Shown in pieces: positions 25,190 to 33,669 of a DNA stretch of 64,000 nt (the first letter of the stretch is position 1; each line of letters begins with the position of its first letter). The stretch comes from Paenibacillus_G sp049942825 (GTDB taxonomy: Bacteria > Bacillota > Bacilli > Paenibacillales > NBRC-103111), in contig NZ_CP187970.1 in assembly GCF_049942825.1 (NCBI RefSeq), forward strand, positions 806,001 through 870,000. The letters run 5' to 3'. The position numbers and the translations under genes were made by a program. Below the pieces are notes generated by a model. It was given only the letters and a program-made list of their open reading frames with translations, was not told where the DNA came from and did no database searches.

Positions 25190-25370
25190 AACGGTTGCTT
25201 TGCATCACGTATGGTGATCCCTTCTAGAGTAGCGATAAGACGTTTTGACTAGCTCATAACCTGTGATATTCTTAAGAAGATCCGGCGAAGAGGCCCCACT
25301 GATGGTGGGGCCTTTTCTCGTTCTGATTGGTTCCATAAACAACGATTTCGCGCTTTGTCGTTAAGCTACC
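25190..25370 (+). repeat. Repeat copy C: degenerate yuiH-like 3' end plus its downstream segment
   Basis: CTTTGCATCACGTATGGTGA leads into a decayed gene end (to 25252). A GGCCCCAC/GTGGGGCC hairpin with TTTTC lies at 25289-25316. Then comes TTGGTTCCATAAACAACG, which matches the sequence directly after the yuiH terminator at 19286. So both gene end and downstream flank are duplicated. Confidence 0.75.
25289..25316 (+). terminator. Hairpin after repeat copy C
   Basis: GAGGCCCCAC-TGAT-GTGGGGCC, ending TTTTCTC. Counterpart of the terminator at 19241. Confidence 0.8.
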
Positions 25371-25480
25371 CTGAAAATAACTCATAGCTATAGCCTAAAA
25401 AGGCAGCACGAAACTAGGCGCAGCTGCTTCAATTTTTTAAAAGCTGCGTCTTCCTCCAAGTAATGATGTTATTGTAAGAA

Positions 25481-26705
25481 CTAGGATACTTCGGTAGTGG
25501 CCAAAGTTACAGAGTACCCTAAGTTTTCTAACTTTCGAACCGTCTGTCTGACGATGGCGTCTTGCTTGCGCTTCTCAAAGTAATCAGAGCCTAAATCCTT
25601 GTAATCTTCCTGCCGGGTTATCAGATGATACGCGGGTGATCATGATGGAATGAGCAACAGCAACAGCTGCCCGATGTCCGCCTTTACGGGCTGCAATGCG
25701 TCGATACTGAGCACCGAGGTAGTTGTTCGATCCTCGAATGGAATGGGAAGCTTCAATGAGGGCAGAGCGGAGGTATTTGTTGCCTTTTCGTGTTTTGGAG
25801 GGTTTGCGCTTACCTGCACTCTCATTGTGTCCTGGCACAAGGCCGATCCGTGAGCAGAGGTGTGGTGCACTTGGGAAACGGGAGGCGATATCGGTGCCGA
25901 TTTCAGCCAGGATTTGTTCAGCGGTCCGTCTGGCGCCCCCCGGAATGGTATCCAGGCGATCCAGATCTTGCTGAAAAGAGTCAAGCCGTTTGGCTACCTC
26001 CATATCCAGTTCGGTAATCTGATCGCTTAAGAAGTCGATATGCGTGAGCATGCTTTTGAGGATGAGGCGCTGGTGTGCAGTCATGTTACCTTGCAGCGCA
26101 AGTTCCAGTTCTTCTTTCTTTTTCTTCATGCTTCGGCGAGCGAAGCCTGCCAGCTTTTCCGGATCCGTCTCACCGTTCACCATCGCTTCCAGCATGTCCC
26201 GGCTGGAGACGCCCATAATGTCAGAAACGACAGAAGCCAGCTTGATGTTGGCCCCTTCGAGAACCTTCTGAATCCTATTGTGCTCGCGGGCACGCTCCTG
26301 GATTAGGCTTGGACGGTATCGAACCAGCTCACGCATTTCGCGTTGGTTCCGGTCAGGAATAAAGCTTGCTTTTAGTAGGCCGTGACGTAATAGATTTACA
26401 ATCCACTCGGCGTCTTTCACATCCGTCTTGCGCCCGGGAACGGCCTTCATGTGCTGCGCATTGACAACCAGAAATTCAATGTTCTCGGCTTCAAGCAAGT
26501 TGACGATGGGCTTCCAAAATACACCGGTGCTCTCCATGGCCACGTGGGTGCAGCGGTGCTCCTTGATCCAATCAATAAGTTCGAGAAGATAGATCGTATG
26601 GGTACGGAATGTCTTAATCTCCTTTCCTTCGGGAGTAACGATGCAGGCTGTGATGGACTTCTTATGAGCATCCAACCCGCAAGCTCGCTCAATAAGAACT
26701 TCCAT
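25481..26705 (-). pseudogene. IS110-family transposase, frameshifted near its 3' end
   Basis: Intact to about residue 357: DEDD domain start ACGLDAHKKSITACIV, TDVKDAEWI, then C-terminal transposase_20 motif RIGLVPGHNESAGKRKPSK. An extra G in the run at 25634-25636 (C on the coding strand) throws the frame, giving an early stop at 25584. Removing it restores YHLITRQEDYKDLGSDYFEK and a full length of about 407 residues ending at 25481. The loss is of the tail, so residual activity is possible but unlikely. ATG at 26705 has AAAGGTGAG upstream. IS110 enzymes recombine DNA guided by a bridge RNA. Confidence 0.85.
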
Positions 26706-26900
26706 GATACTCACCTTTCTTCGGCAGATTGAATTGAGGACTGGCGCAACAACCAAAAAGGGTTAGTCTACCCTGCGTGCTTCCCAATGTGGTGCACCGT
26801 GGTCGTCGGAGTCAGACTAACGGTTGGGTTCGCAACACCATAGCTTATCGACCTTCCTCACCAGCCGTAAGAATAGTATAAGGCAGGAAGTATAAATTTT
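26706..26900 (-). ncRNA. Candidate bridge-RNA region of the IS110 element
   Basis: This non-coding leader lies between the presumed left end and the transposase, where IS110-group elements encode their bridge RNA. TTAGTCT (26763) pairs with AGACTAA (26814) around a large internal loop with two weakly paired segments, as expected of a guide-loop RNA. Location and pairing only; loops were not matched to a target. Confidence 0.4.
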
Positions 26901-27017
26901 CATGATTCTGTGGTGCCGCGTTGCGCGGCATGGATGGCTAAAGGGCAGGATAGTTCCAATATGTGGAATTATAAGACAACTAATCAGTAGGAATATAATG
27001 TAATATGACGGTTCTTT

Positions 27018-27032
27018 ACTGATCGTTCTCAA
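27018..27032. promoter_or_regulatory. Putative TetR operator before the tetR gene
   Basis: ACTGATCGTTCTCAA; its complement TTGAGAACGATCAGT matches TTGAGAATGATCGTT at 27863. It lies 33 bases upstream of the regulator start, near an AT-rich TATATT box. Confidence 0.6.
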
Positions 27033-27064
27033 TATGTTATATTACTTGAGGGAGGGAGATGGGA

Positions 27065-27643
27065 ATGGCGAGAAGCAAGGAGTTTGAAGAGAACGAGGTC
27101 TTGGATAAGGCGATGAGGCTCTTTTGGGAGCAGGGGTACGAGAAAACGTCCATGACCGAGTTGGTTGAGCATATGGGCATTCATCGAAGAAGCTTGTATG
27201 ATACTTTTGGCGATAAGCACAATCTGTTCCTAAAAGCGATGGACCGGTTTGACGACAAAATCAGCGCCGCGCTTGCTGGAGGGGTTAAACGTTCCAAGAC
27301 TGCATCGGAGGCATTACAGTTTATTTTTAGTTTTATGACCGACGGGGATGAGGACTCGCCAGCCGGGTGCTTAATGGTGAATTCGGCCGTAGAATTGGCG
27401 GCGCGCGACGCCGAGGTGGACAACAAGTCCACGAAATCATTCACGACAGCAGAGCAATTGCTCAAGGAGATTATTCTTTGGGGACAGCGTGAAGGTGAAT
27501 TCACCTCCACATACAATGCTGAGGAATTGGCGGAATACCTGCATAATGTATGGATAGGGTTAAGGGTAATGGCAAGAACCTCGGCTTCCAAAGAAAAGCT
27601 TCACCGCATTACTCATATTTCGATGAAACTTTTGGAAGAATGA
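27065..27643 (+). CDS. TetR/AcrR-family repressor
   Basis: 192 residues. The N-terminal helix-turn-helix is canonical (LDKAMRLFWEQGYEKTSMTE, then LVEHMGIHRRSLYDTFGDKH). The C-terminal ligand-binding domain is of the TetR_C group found in YcdC/NemR-type proteins (GCLMVNSAVELAARDAEVDN). Start at 27065 because the GA-rich GGAGGGAG site lies just before the earlier ATG. It is followed by two SDR genes, an ene-reductase and an MDR gene, and shared operator-like sequences suggest it controls them, perhaps in response to electrophiles. Confidence 0.9.
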   Translation: MARSKEFEENEVLDKAMRLFWEQGYEKTSMTELVEHMGIHRRSLYDTFGDKHNLFLKAMDRFDDKISAALAGGVKRSKTASEALQFIFSFMTDGDEDSPAGCLMVNSAVELAARDAEVDNKSTKSFTTAEQLLKEIILWGQREGEFTSTYNAEELAEYLHNVWIGLRVMARTSASKEKLHRITHISMKLLEE

Positions 27644-27997
27644 GTGTAGTCAGTTCAGATGCAAAAAGTCACCCTTATGCTAATCCATGCTCTTTCAGAT
27701 CAATTTATTTTATACCTATTTTAGAATGAACATTCCCAAAAAGAAACGCCGAAAAAAGCTCTAAAGCTTTGCTTTACAATGAAGTTTATCAGCGCAGTAA
27801 AAATAACAAACAACACAGCACACAAAAACAACAGGATAAGGCACACAGTTTTTTTTGCAATATTGAGAATGATCGTTCCCGATAAGGGGCGAATATCGAG
27901 CAATAACTCGCTTACCGTATACTACAGATCAAAACGCAGACCGAATAGCTTCAAAAACAATTTCATAAACAAAATACAATAAAAGGAGCACATGAAC
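27644..27997. promoter_or_regulatory. Control region of the redox operon with two TetR-like operators
   Basis: GAATGAACATTCCC (27724-27737) and GAATGATCGTTCCC (27867-27880) share the GAATG-N4-TTCCC pattern with each other and with the site ahead of tetR. The region is AT-rich with A-tracts. A hydrophobic 60-codon frame on the minus strand (27721-27903) has no ribosome site and is not called. Confidence 0.55.
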
Positions 27998-28699
27998 ATG
28001 AATATTTCACAACAAGTTGCATTTGTCACTGGCGCGAACCGAGGTTTTGGTCGCCATCTCGCCCTTGAACTTCTATCCAGAGGAGCTAAGGTGTATGCCG
28101 GAGCCAGAAATCCGCAGTCCATTGACATTCCCGGTGCAATTCCTGTAAAGCTTGATATTACGAACCCTCAAGAGGTAGCGGCAGCTGCTATGGCCGCTCA
28201 AGATGTTACGCTTCTGATCAACAACGCAGGCTCGGCTACAGGAGCTACTTTGCTTGATGGTGATCTCGATCAAATACAGTTGGAGTTTAATACGCACTTC
28301 TTTGGCACATTATCCATGATTCGCAATTTCGCACCAATTCTTATTAAGAATGGTGGAGGATCCATACTGAATATCCTTTCCGCATTATCATGGTTCAGTA
28401 TTGGCGGGAGTGAAGGCGCTTATTCAGCTGCAAAGGCAGCTGCGTGGGCAATGACGAACGAGTTGCGCTTAAATCTGTATCCTCAAAATGTGAGAGTAGC
28501 TGGCTTGCATGTGGGCTTTATGGATACAGACATGACATCAGGCGTTGAAGCTCCGAAGTCCAACCCTGCTGATATTGCAAAAGTTGCAATTGATGGAATA
28601 GAGTCCGATAGTTTTGAAATTCTTGCTGATGAACCGAGCCGTCAACTCCAGCGTGATCTCGCTGGCGGTGTAGCTGCTATTTACCCACAGCTTAAATGA
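27998..28699 (+). CDS. Short-chain dehydrogenase/reductase (SDR) 1
   Basis: 233 residues. Rossmann motif VAFVTGANRGFGRHLALELL, NNAG at about 72-75, and the catalytic set Ser (NILSALSWFSIGG), then YSAAKAAAW with the YxxxK pair. NADP-dependent oxidoreductase; substrate unknown. AAGGAG gives 9 bases to the ATG at 27998 but only 3 to the ATG at 27992. Its stop overlaps the next SDR gene, so they are co-translated under the TetR-type control region. Confidence 0.88.
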   Translation: MNISQQVAFVTGANRGFGRHLALELLSRGAKVYAGARNPQSIDIPGAIPVKLDITNPQEVAAAAMAAQDVTLLINNAGSATGATLLDGDLDQIQLEFNTHFFGTLSMIRNFAPILIKNGGGSILNILSALSWFSIGGSEGAYSAAKAAAWAMTNELRLNLYPQNVRVAGLHVGFMDTDMTSGVEAPKSNPADIAKVAIDGIESDSFEILADEPSRQLQRDLAGGVAAIYPQLK

Positions 28700-29481
28700 T
28701 GAACAAAACTGTGATAATTACCGGAGCGTCGGGCGGAATTGGAAAAGAGCTGGCGGATCGTTTCGCCAAAGACGGATATGACTTGGTACTAGTCGCACGC
28801 AGCGAGGACAAGCTCGTGGAACTCGCGAGGGAATATCGGGAAAAGTACCGGGTCCAAACGACATACATCGCCAAAAATGTTGCGTTACCTGGCGTGGCAG
28901 AGGAAATCTACAGGGAGCTTAAAGAAAAAGGGATCACCGTCGACTTTCTTGTTAATAATGCGGGCTTCGGCTTGTACGGTGAATTCTTGGAGACACAGCT
29001 AGAGCAAGAGATGAATATGATCGACATTAATATCAAGGCTCTGACTGTAATGACGAAGGTGTTCTTACCGGATATGGTCAAAAGGCAACAAGGTGGCGTG
29101 CTGAATGTCGCTTCGTTGGTGGCTTTTTTTCCTGGACCACTGATGGCAGTTTATTACGCGACAAAAGCGTACGTACTATCGTTCACTGAGGCTTTGGGGA
29201 ATGAGCTGCGCGGCACAGGCGTGACTGTGTCCGCACTCTGTCCAGGAGCGACAGCGACTGGCTTTGTCGATCGTGCTGGGCTAGCCACCTCAAAGCTGTT
29301 TAGAAGCGGCGTCATGGAGGTGGGGCAGGTGGCCGACATAGGATATCGCGAATTCATGCGGGGCAAGAATTTAATCATAACAGGGGGGCGCAACAAATTC
29401 ATGGCGTTCTTGCCGAGGTTGCTGCCTCGTAAGCTCATGACAAATGCGGTCAGATCCGCACAGGCTAAAGTGGAGCGATAA
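28696..29481 (+). CDS. Short-chain dehydrogenase/reductase (SDR) 2, YqjQ-like
   Basis: 261 residues. TGASGGIGKELADRFAKDGY binds the cofactor, NNAGFGLYGEF is the NNAG region, and YYATKAYVLSFTEAL carries YxxxK. It belongs to the DltE/YqjQ-like SDRs with a longer, basic C-terminus (MAFLPRLLPRKLMTNAV) that may touch the membrane. Start codon overlaps the previous stop (ATGATGA). More GC-rich than the rest of the operon. Confidence 0.88.
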   Translation: MMNKTVIITGASGGIGKELADRFAKDGYDLVLVARSEDKLVELAREYREKYRVQTTYIAKNVALPGVAEEIYRELKEKGITVDFLVNNAGFGLYGEFLETQLEQEMNMIDINIKALTVMTKVFLPDMVKRQQGGVLNVASLVAFFPGPLMAVYYATKAYVLSFTEALGNELRGTGVTVSALCPGATATGFVDRAGLATSKLFRSGVMEVGQVADIGYREFMRGKNLIITGGRNKFMAFLPRLLPRKLMTNAVRSAQAKVER

Positions 29482-29537
29482 TTGAAAAAACATTGGAGTT
29501 AATAAAATAAACTAAACTCAAAAAGGGGTTATTAAGA

Positions 29538-30620
29538 ATGGAAAAACTGTGGAGCAAAACGAAAATTGGCAATCTGGAATTACCCCATCGGTTAGCGATG
29601 GCACCAATGACACGTAGTAGAGCGCAAGAGGATGGTACGCCGGGAGAGTTAACTTCACATTATTATGCACAAAGAGCATCGATGGGTTTAATTATTAGTG
29701 AAGGCACACAACCTTCTGATGATGGACAAGGTTACTTAAGGTCACCGGGCATCTATACGGAAAAACATATTGAAGGTTGGAAAAAGGTTACGGACTCGGT
29801 ACATAATGCAGGTGGATTTATTTTTATCCAATTAATGCATGTCGGTCGTGTTTCGCACCCCGACAATACACCACATCATCGTCAACCCGTTGCACCATCT
29901 GCGATCGAACCCGGTGTAGAAATGTTTACGGCAAAAGGGATGCAGGAAATACCCGTTCCAAGAGAATTAAGTGAAGAGGATATCCAGACGACAATTGCAG
30001 ACTTCCGGAAAGCAGCAGCGGCAGCAATTAAAGCAGGTGCTGACGGCGTTGAAATTCACGGAGCCAATGGTTATCTGATTAATCAATTTTTTGGGAAGAA
30101 TTCTAATACACGATCGGATAAATACGGTGGATCGATAGAGAACCGTGCTCGCTTTGCAATTGAAGTAACGAAAGCAATCGTTGAAGAAATTGGAGCAGAA
30201 CGAACAGGTTTCCGTATTTCGCCGGGAACACCTCTAAACGGAATTGATGAGGGCGAACACGGCCCTGAAGTTTATCTTCACCTTGTTAAAGAATTAGCTC
30301 AATATAATTTAGCTTACCTCCATGTTATGCATTTAGGGAACGAAACACTGCTCCGTGAAATTCGCAACATCTGGCCAAATCCTTTATTAGTCAATAGAGC
30401 TGGACGGTCTCTAGATGATCTTAGTGTAGATATTGATAATGGCCTTGCTGATATGGCGCCAGTCGGGGTATGGTCATTAGCTAATCCAGACTTAGTTGAA
30501 CGTCTTAAAGAAGGCTTTCCCTTGAATGAAGCAGATCGTAATACATTGTACTCTGGCAACGGAAGTGAGGGTTACACAGATTATCCTACGATGAAAGAAC
30601 TTCAATCTCAACAACAGTAA
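29538..30620 (+). CDS. Old-yellow-enzyme-family ene-reductase, NemA-like
   Basis: 360 residues. FMN barrel with APMTRSRA near 22 (Thr in the flavin site), the family signature DGVEIHGANGYLINQFF with His/Asn substrate ligands, and RFAIEVTKAIVEEIG. GVWSLANPDLVERLKEG closes the phosphate site. It reduces activated C=C bonds (N-ethylmaleimide, quinones, nitro compounds) with NADPH. In proteobacteria nemA is paired with the TetR-type repressor NemR; a TetR gene heads this cluster too. AAGGGG precedes the ATG. Confidence 0.93.
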   Translation: MEKLWSKTKIGNLELPHRLAMAPMTRSRAQEDGTPGELTSHYYAQRASMGLIISEGTQPSDDGQGYLRSPGIYTEKHIEGWKKVTDSVHNAGGFIFIQLMHVGRVSHPDNTPHHRQPVAPSAIEPGVEMFTAKGMQEIPVPRELSEEDIQTTIADFRKAAAAAIKAGADGVEIHGANGYLINQFFGKNSNTRSDKYGGSIENRARFAIEVTKAIVEEIGAERTGFRISPGTPLNGIDEGEHGPEVYLHLVKELAQYNLAYLHVMHLGNETLLREIRNIWPNPLLVNRAGRSLDDLSVDIDNGLADMAPVGVWSLANPDLVERLKEGFPLNEADRNTLYSGNGSEGYTDYPTMKELQSQQQ

Positions 30621-30731
30621 AGCACAACATGGATATTGCTATATGATGGAGTACAAGTTAAAGTACGCCATCAATTTTTCCAAAATACGAATGTGGAATT
30701 AAGATAAATGAGAAAAGGAGAAGATGAAGAA

Positions 30732-31730
30732 TTGAAAGCTGCACAAATGAAAAAATATTCAAAACAAATCCAATTAGAAATAAACAATATAAAAATACCG
30801 GAAATCAATAACCATGAGGTTCTTATCAAAGTAAAAGCTGCAGGTGTAAATCCCTTAGACATTCTTATCTTAAATGGGAGTATTCGCATGATTGCCGATT
30901 ATGACTTCCCTTTAACTTTAGGAAACGAACTATCCGGCGTTATTGAGGCTGTTGGAAAAGATGTTGTGAAATTCAAGGTTGGAGATCCCGTTTATACGAG
31001 GCTGCCAATGAATAGAATCGGAGCTTTTGCTGAGTACGCGGCAGTCCATGAGGATGCGATTTCCATTATGCCTAAAAACCTTTCTTTTATTGAAGCCGCC
31101 GCGGTACCCCTCACGGCTTTGACTGCATATCAAGCCTTGCATGATGTACTTCATGTTCAGCCCGATAAAAAGCTATTTATTCCTGGAGGAACCGGCGGTT
31201 TTGGTACGATGGCAATCCCGATTGCCAAATCGATGGGGTTATATGTGATTACGAGCGGCAGTGAAAGAGGTAGATCACGTACTCTGTCCATCGGCGCTGA
31301 TCAATTCATTAACTATAAAGAGGAAAATTATTTTAATTTGCTATCTAATATCGATTATGTTATCGATACTTTGGGGATAAAAGAAATTAAAACGGAACTT
31401 GCTATTCTCAAACCACATGGGAAATTGGTTTCATTGAAGGCTTTACCCAATTACCGCTTTGCTGCTGAAAATAACTTTCCAATATGGAAAAAGCTATTAT
31501 TTGGTTTAGTAGGTGCTCGTTTAGATCGATTAGCAGCTAAACAGAATAAAGAATATCGCTTCTTATTCGTGTCCGCCAATGGCAGGCAATTACAAGAACT
31601 GACGAAACTAGTTGAGGATGAAGATATTAAGCCGGCTATAGATTCAGTTTATAATTTTGATGACATTAACAAGGCTTTAATTAAAGTTTCTACTGGTCAC
31701 TCCGAAGGAAAAGTGATTGTAACCTTTTAA
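30732..31730 (+). CDS. MDR-family NADPH:quinone-type oxidoreductase
   Basis: 332 residues, zinc-less medium-chain reductase. The substrate side begins VLIKVKAAGVNPLDILIL, and FPLTLGNELSGVIEAVGKDV follows. The NADPH loop reads FIPGGTGGFGTMAIPIA. The TTG at 30732 (MKAAQMKKYSKQ) is preferred to the ATG at 30708 because AAGGAG falls between them, 11 bases before the TTG, and related proteins begin MKAAQ. It is the last of four reductases behind the TetR gene. Very AT-rich. Confidence 0.85.
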   Translation: MKAAQMKKYSKQIQLEINNIKIPEINNHEVLIKVKAAGVNPLDILILNGSIRMIADYDFPLTLGNELSGVIEAVGKDVVKFKVGDPVYTRLPMNRIGAFAEYAAVHEDAISIMPKNLSFIEAAAVPLTALTAYQALHDVLHVQPDKKLFIPGGTGGFGTMAIPIAKSMGLYVITSGSERGRSRTLSIGADQFINYKEENYFNLLSNIDYVIDTLGIKEIKTELAILKPHGKLVSLKALPNYRFAAENNFPIWKKLLFGLVGARLDRLAAKQNKEYRFLFVSANGRQLQELTKLVEDEDIKPAIDSVYNFDDINKALIKVSTGHSEGKVIVTF

Positions 31731-31811
31731 GGAGAGGATATATGAATTTTGGAAATAGCTCTAAGGGGGCCTTTGCATAACACCGCATTCACGCTTCGTA
31801 GCATTTGGCTG

Positions 31812-31903
31812 ATTACGCTAACGGGTAACGATAGCTACAACGAGGAAGGAGCTGCCGGCACGGATCGGCAGTCTCATTACGTTAACGGGTCGGATAGTTT
31901 TAA
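31812..31903 (+). repeat. Palindromic cassette repeat R1
   Basis: ATTACGCTAACGGGTAACGA-TAGC is followed by a CTGCCG/CGGCAG hairpin and a second half-site, ATTACGTTAACGGGT. First of seven related elements between 31.8 and 34.4 kb. The 65-codon frame across it (31749-31946) is probably not a gene. Confidence 0.65.
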
Positions 31904-31942
31904 TATGTGGTATTATGAGAATGAAGGTTATCCAGGGAAGGA

Positions 31943-32107
31943 ATGATGATCTTGATAATACTTCTTAAAATAATCGGAGTTGCAATCGTTGGTTTTGCCC
32001 CTGTGTATGAGTTTTACAGAAGACGTTTATGGAAAAGCCAAATACTTTTGATACCATGTGACCATGATGACGAAGCTGCCGCAGGATTGGCAGCTTCGTT
32101 ACGTTAA
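31943..32107 (+). CDS. Small membrane protein whose C-terminus is encoded by repeat R2
   Basis: 54 residues: one transmembrane helix (IILLKIIGVAIVGFAPVYEF), a basic stretch (RRRLWK), then DDEAAAGLAASLR, which is translated from repeat R2. GGAAGG lies just before ATGATG; a TTG at 31952 would have better spacing. Unknown function. The gene stops inside the repeat, as does at least one other in this array. Confidence 0.5.
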   Translation: MMILIILLKIIGVAIVGFAPVYEFYRRRLWKSQILLIPCDHDDEAAAGLAASLR

Positions 32108-32112
32108 GGGGA
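32070..32112 (+). repeat. Palindromic cassette repeat R2
   Basis: Perfect 11-bp stem (ACGAAGCTGCC with GGCAGCTTCGT), followed by TACGTTAAGGGG, the half-site seen in R1. Confidence 0.65.
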
Positions 32113-32196
32113 GAATTCTGGAACAGTAACTTATTTTTACTGAACTCGTATATACGAATGCACCTAATTTACGGCAGTAAAACTGAGGGGATTTGT

Positions 32197-32553
32197 ATGA
32201 GTAAAATGATGAAACGATGGTTAGTTGTGTCCCTTAGGATTGGTCTAGCTATTATAGCAATTATGCTTTTGGATGGTTTAAAGAGCTTAGAACAAAAGCA
32301 TTATGCCGAAATTAGGGAAGTTATCACTAAGAAAGGGGGTATAGTAGTGAAAATTGAAAATTACACCCCCAAGGAGACCCCTTTTCTTAATGACTATAAT
32401 AAGAGCAATGTAATATATAAAATTACATATTCACATAAAAACAAAACACTCACCGCCTGGTATAGAGGAGTTAATGTAGTAAATAATATCCACGCTAAAA
32501 ACCCAACCGATCTAGAAGGCGGACATGGTGAGAAGTGGATTTTCAATGAGTGA
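32197..32553 (+). CDS. Membrane-anchored small protein of unknown function
   Basis: 118 residues: a basic N-terminus (MSKMMKRW), a helix (LVVSLRIGLAIIAIMLLDGL), then an extracytoplasmic domain of about 85 residues that is Lys/Asn-rich and beta-prone (VIYKITYSHKNKTLTAWYRG). GAGGGG sits 6 bases before the ATG. The stop codon is immediately followed by repeat R3. No family recognised; YxITYxxKxxxxTAWYR recalls small DUF3139-like proteins. Confidence 0.65.
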   Translation: MSKMMKRWLVVSLRIGLAIIAIMLLDGLKSLEQKHYAEIREVITKKGGIVVKIENYTPKETPFLNDYNKSNVIYKITYSHKNKTLTAWYRGVNVVNNIHAKNPTDLEGGHGEKWIFNE

Positions 32554-32580
32554 TTGAACTATCGGGGAACGATAGCTCAA
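32554..32580 (+). repeat. Palindromic cassette repeat R3
   Basis: TTGAACTATCGGGGAACGA-TAGCTCAA: an inverted repeat around CGGGGAACG. It starts directly after the stop of the preceding gene. No second hairpin here. Confidence 0.7.
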
Positions 32581-32619
32581 TAACCAGTGAGCATGTTGAA
32601 ATGGAAGGCATGGTGTAAT

Positions 32620-32949
32620 GTGAAGAAAACAGTTTTAGTTAATGTCAGTTACTATGTTGAAATCGACGAAAGTGAAAACGAACTTCCTCAAGAAGTCAAA
32701 GCGAAATTATGTGAGAATAGGAAATTAGAGATTGATGACAAAAAAGTCTGCCTCAAATGGAACCAATCTTCTTTCCAGGTTTTGAATTCGGAAATCATGA
32801 ATTGTGGTAGGTGTGTGAATTGCGGATGCTGGGTAACGGATAGAGAAAAAGATGATGCGATTTTTGGATTAGACGATGGAGCAGTTTATGAAAATAGATT
32901 GCTTTGTGATGAATGCCTACCATGCGACCATAAGTGGGCTTTTGATTGA
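32620..32949 (+). CDS. Small protein with zinc-ribbon-like C-terminus
   Basis: 109 residues with GTG start (VKKTVLVNVSYYVEIDESEN); a start at 32593 is possible, and GGAAGG lies 11 bases before 32620. The C-terminal half carries CGRCVNCGCWV, then CDECLPCDHKW, enough Cys/His for one or two zinc sites. Its stop (TGA) is inside repeat R4. Unknown function, not recognised. Confidence 0.65.
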   Translation: MKKTVLVNVSYYVEIDESENELPQEVKAKLCENRKLEIDDKKVCLKWNQSSFQVLNSEIMNCGRCVNCGCWVTDREKDDAIFGLDDGAVYENRLLCDECLPCDHKWAFD

Positions 32950-33011
32950 ACTATCTGGGAACAACATAGCACAACTTCTAGGGAGCAGATCGCCGCGCGG
33001 CAGCGGCTCCC
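32946..33011 (+). repeat. Palindromic cassette repeat R4
   Basis: TTGAACTATCTGGGAACAAC followed by ATAGC, then after 10 bases GGGAGCAGATCGCCG-CGCGGCAGCGGCTCCC as a second hairpin. It overlaps the end of the upstream gene. Confidence 0.7.
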
Positions 33012-33045
33012 TTCTTCATAAATTCAAAACTTTAGGTGATATTCA

Positions 33046-33534
33046 ATGGCAATATCCGAGCGTAGTGAAACTAAGACAATTTTTACTTCATTGGATGACC
33101 TTCAATTTAAAGTTGAAGTTGAAAGCTTTCTTGATGCCAGCGAGATGAACGAAGAAGGCTACTATGACTATTATTACAGTGGGTACTTCATCTCGATAAA
33201 AGTCGATGACAAAGAAGTCATCGACGGGACAAAGTACGACGACGACGAACATATTATCTTAAATAAGAACCTTAATGAATTAACAATACAGAGCAAGACA
33301 ATAAAAAAACTGTTAAAGAATTTATTTTCAGTAAAACGCTTTGAATATTATGCCAAAGACTATACATATGCCTGGTGTATGGACAATGAAGAACTTTTAT
33401 GGAGAGGTACAAGGGTGGGAAATGTTCGCCTGTATGATATTAAAAATACTCTTAGATACCAAGGAGAACTAAACGAATGGGGGGAATTTCACGGTAAAGG
33501 TAAATTGTTTGCCAAAGATGGTTCACTTGTATGA
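33046..33534 (+). CDS. Unknown acidic protein with a MORN-like tail
   Basis: 162 residues, soluble. Strongly acidic/Tyr-rich in the middle (EGYYDYYYSGYFISIKVDDK). The end LRYQGELNEWGEFHGKGKLF reads like one MORN repeat (YxGxxxxxGxxHGKGK). AGGTGAT lies 5-6 bases before the ATG. Repeat R5 follows 39 bases after the stop. Such proteins are often immunity or envelope-associated; no assignment is made. Confidence 0.65.
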   Translation: MAISERSETKTIFTSLDDLQFKVEVESFLDASEMNEEGYYDYYYSGYFISIKVDDKEVIDGTKYDDDEHIILNKNLNELTIQSKTIKKLLKNLFSVKRFEYYAKDYTYAWCMDNEELLWRGTRVGNVRLYDIKNTLRYQGELNEWGEFHGKGKLFAKDGSLV

Positions 33535-33572
33535 GGGACATTTTATGAACGATTCTTTCCTTGGATAGCTGA

Positions 33573-33642
33573 TTCAACTATCGGGAGATGTAAGTGAAAT
33601 GAATATACGAAGGCTGCCGGCTGGCTAAAACCGCTGCCTTCG
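33573..33642 (+). repeat. Palindromic cassette repeat R5
   Basis: TTCAACTATCGGGAGATGTA, then the hairpin CGAAGGC-TGCCGG ... CCG-CTGCCTTCG. More diverged than R4 and R6. Confidence 0.6.
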
Positions 33643-33669
33643 GGATTGGAGGGGTGATTTCTGAGAATT

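Noticed and set aside
27721..27903. A hydrophobic 60-codon minus-strand frame in the redox-operon control region
   Set aside because: No ribosome site, and it overlaps the putative operators; likely chance in AT-rich DNA.
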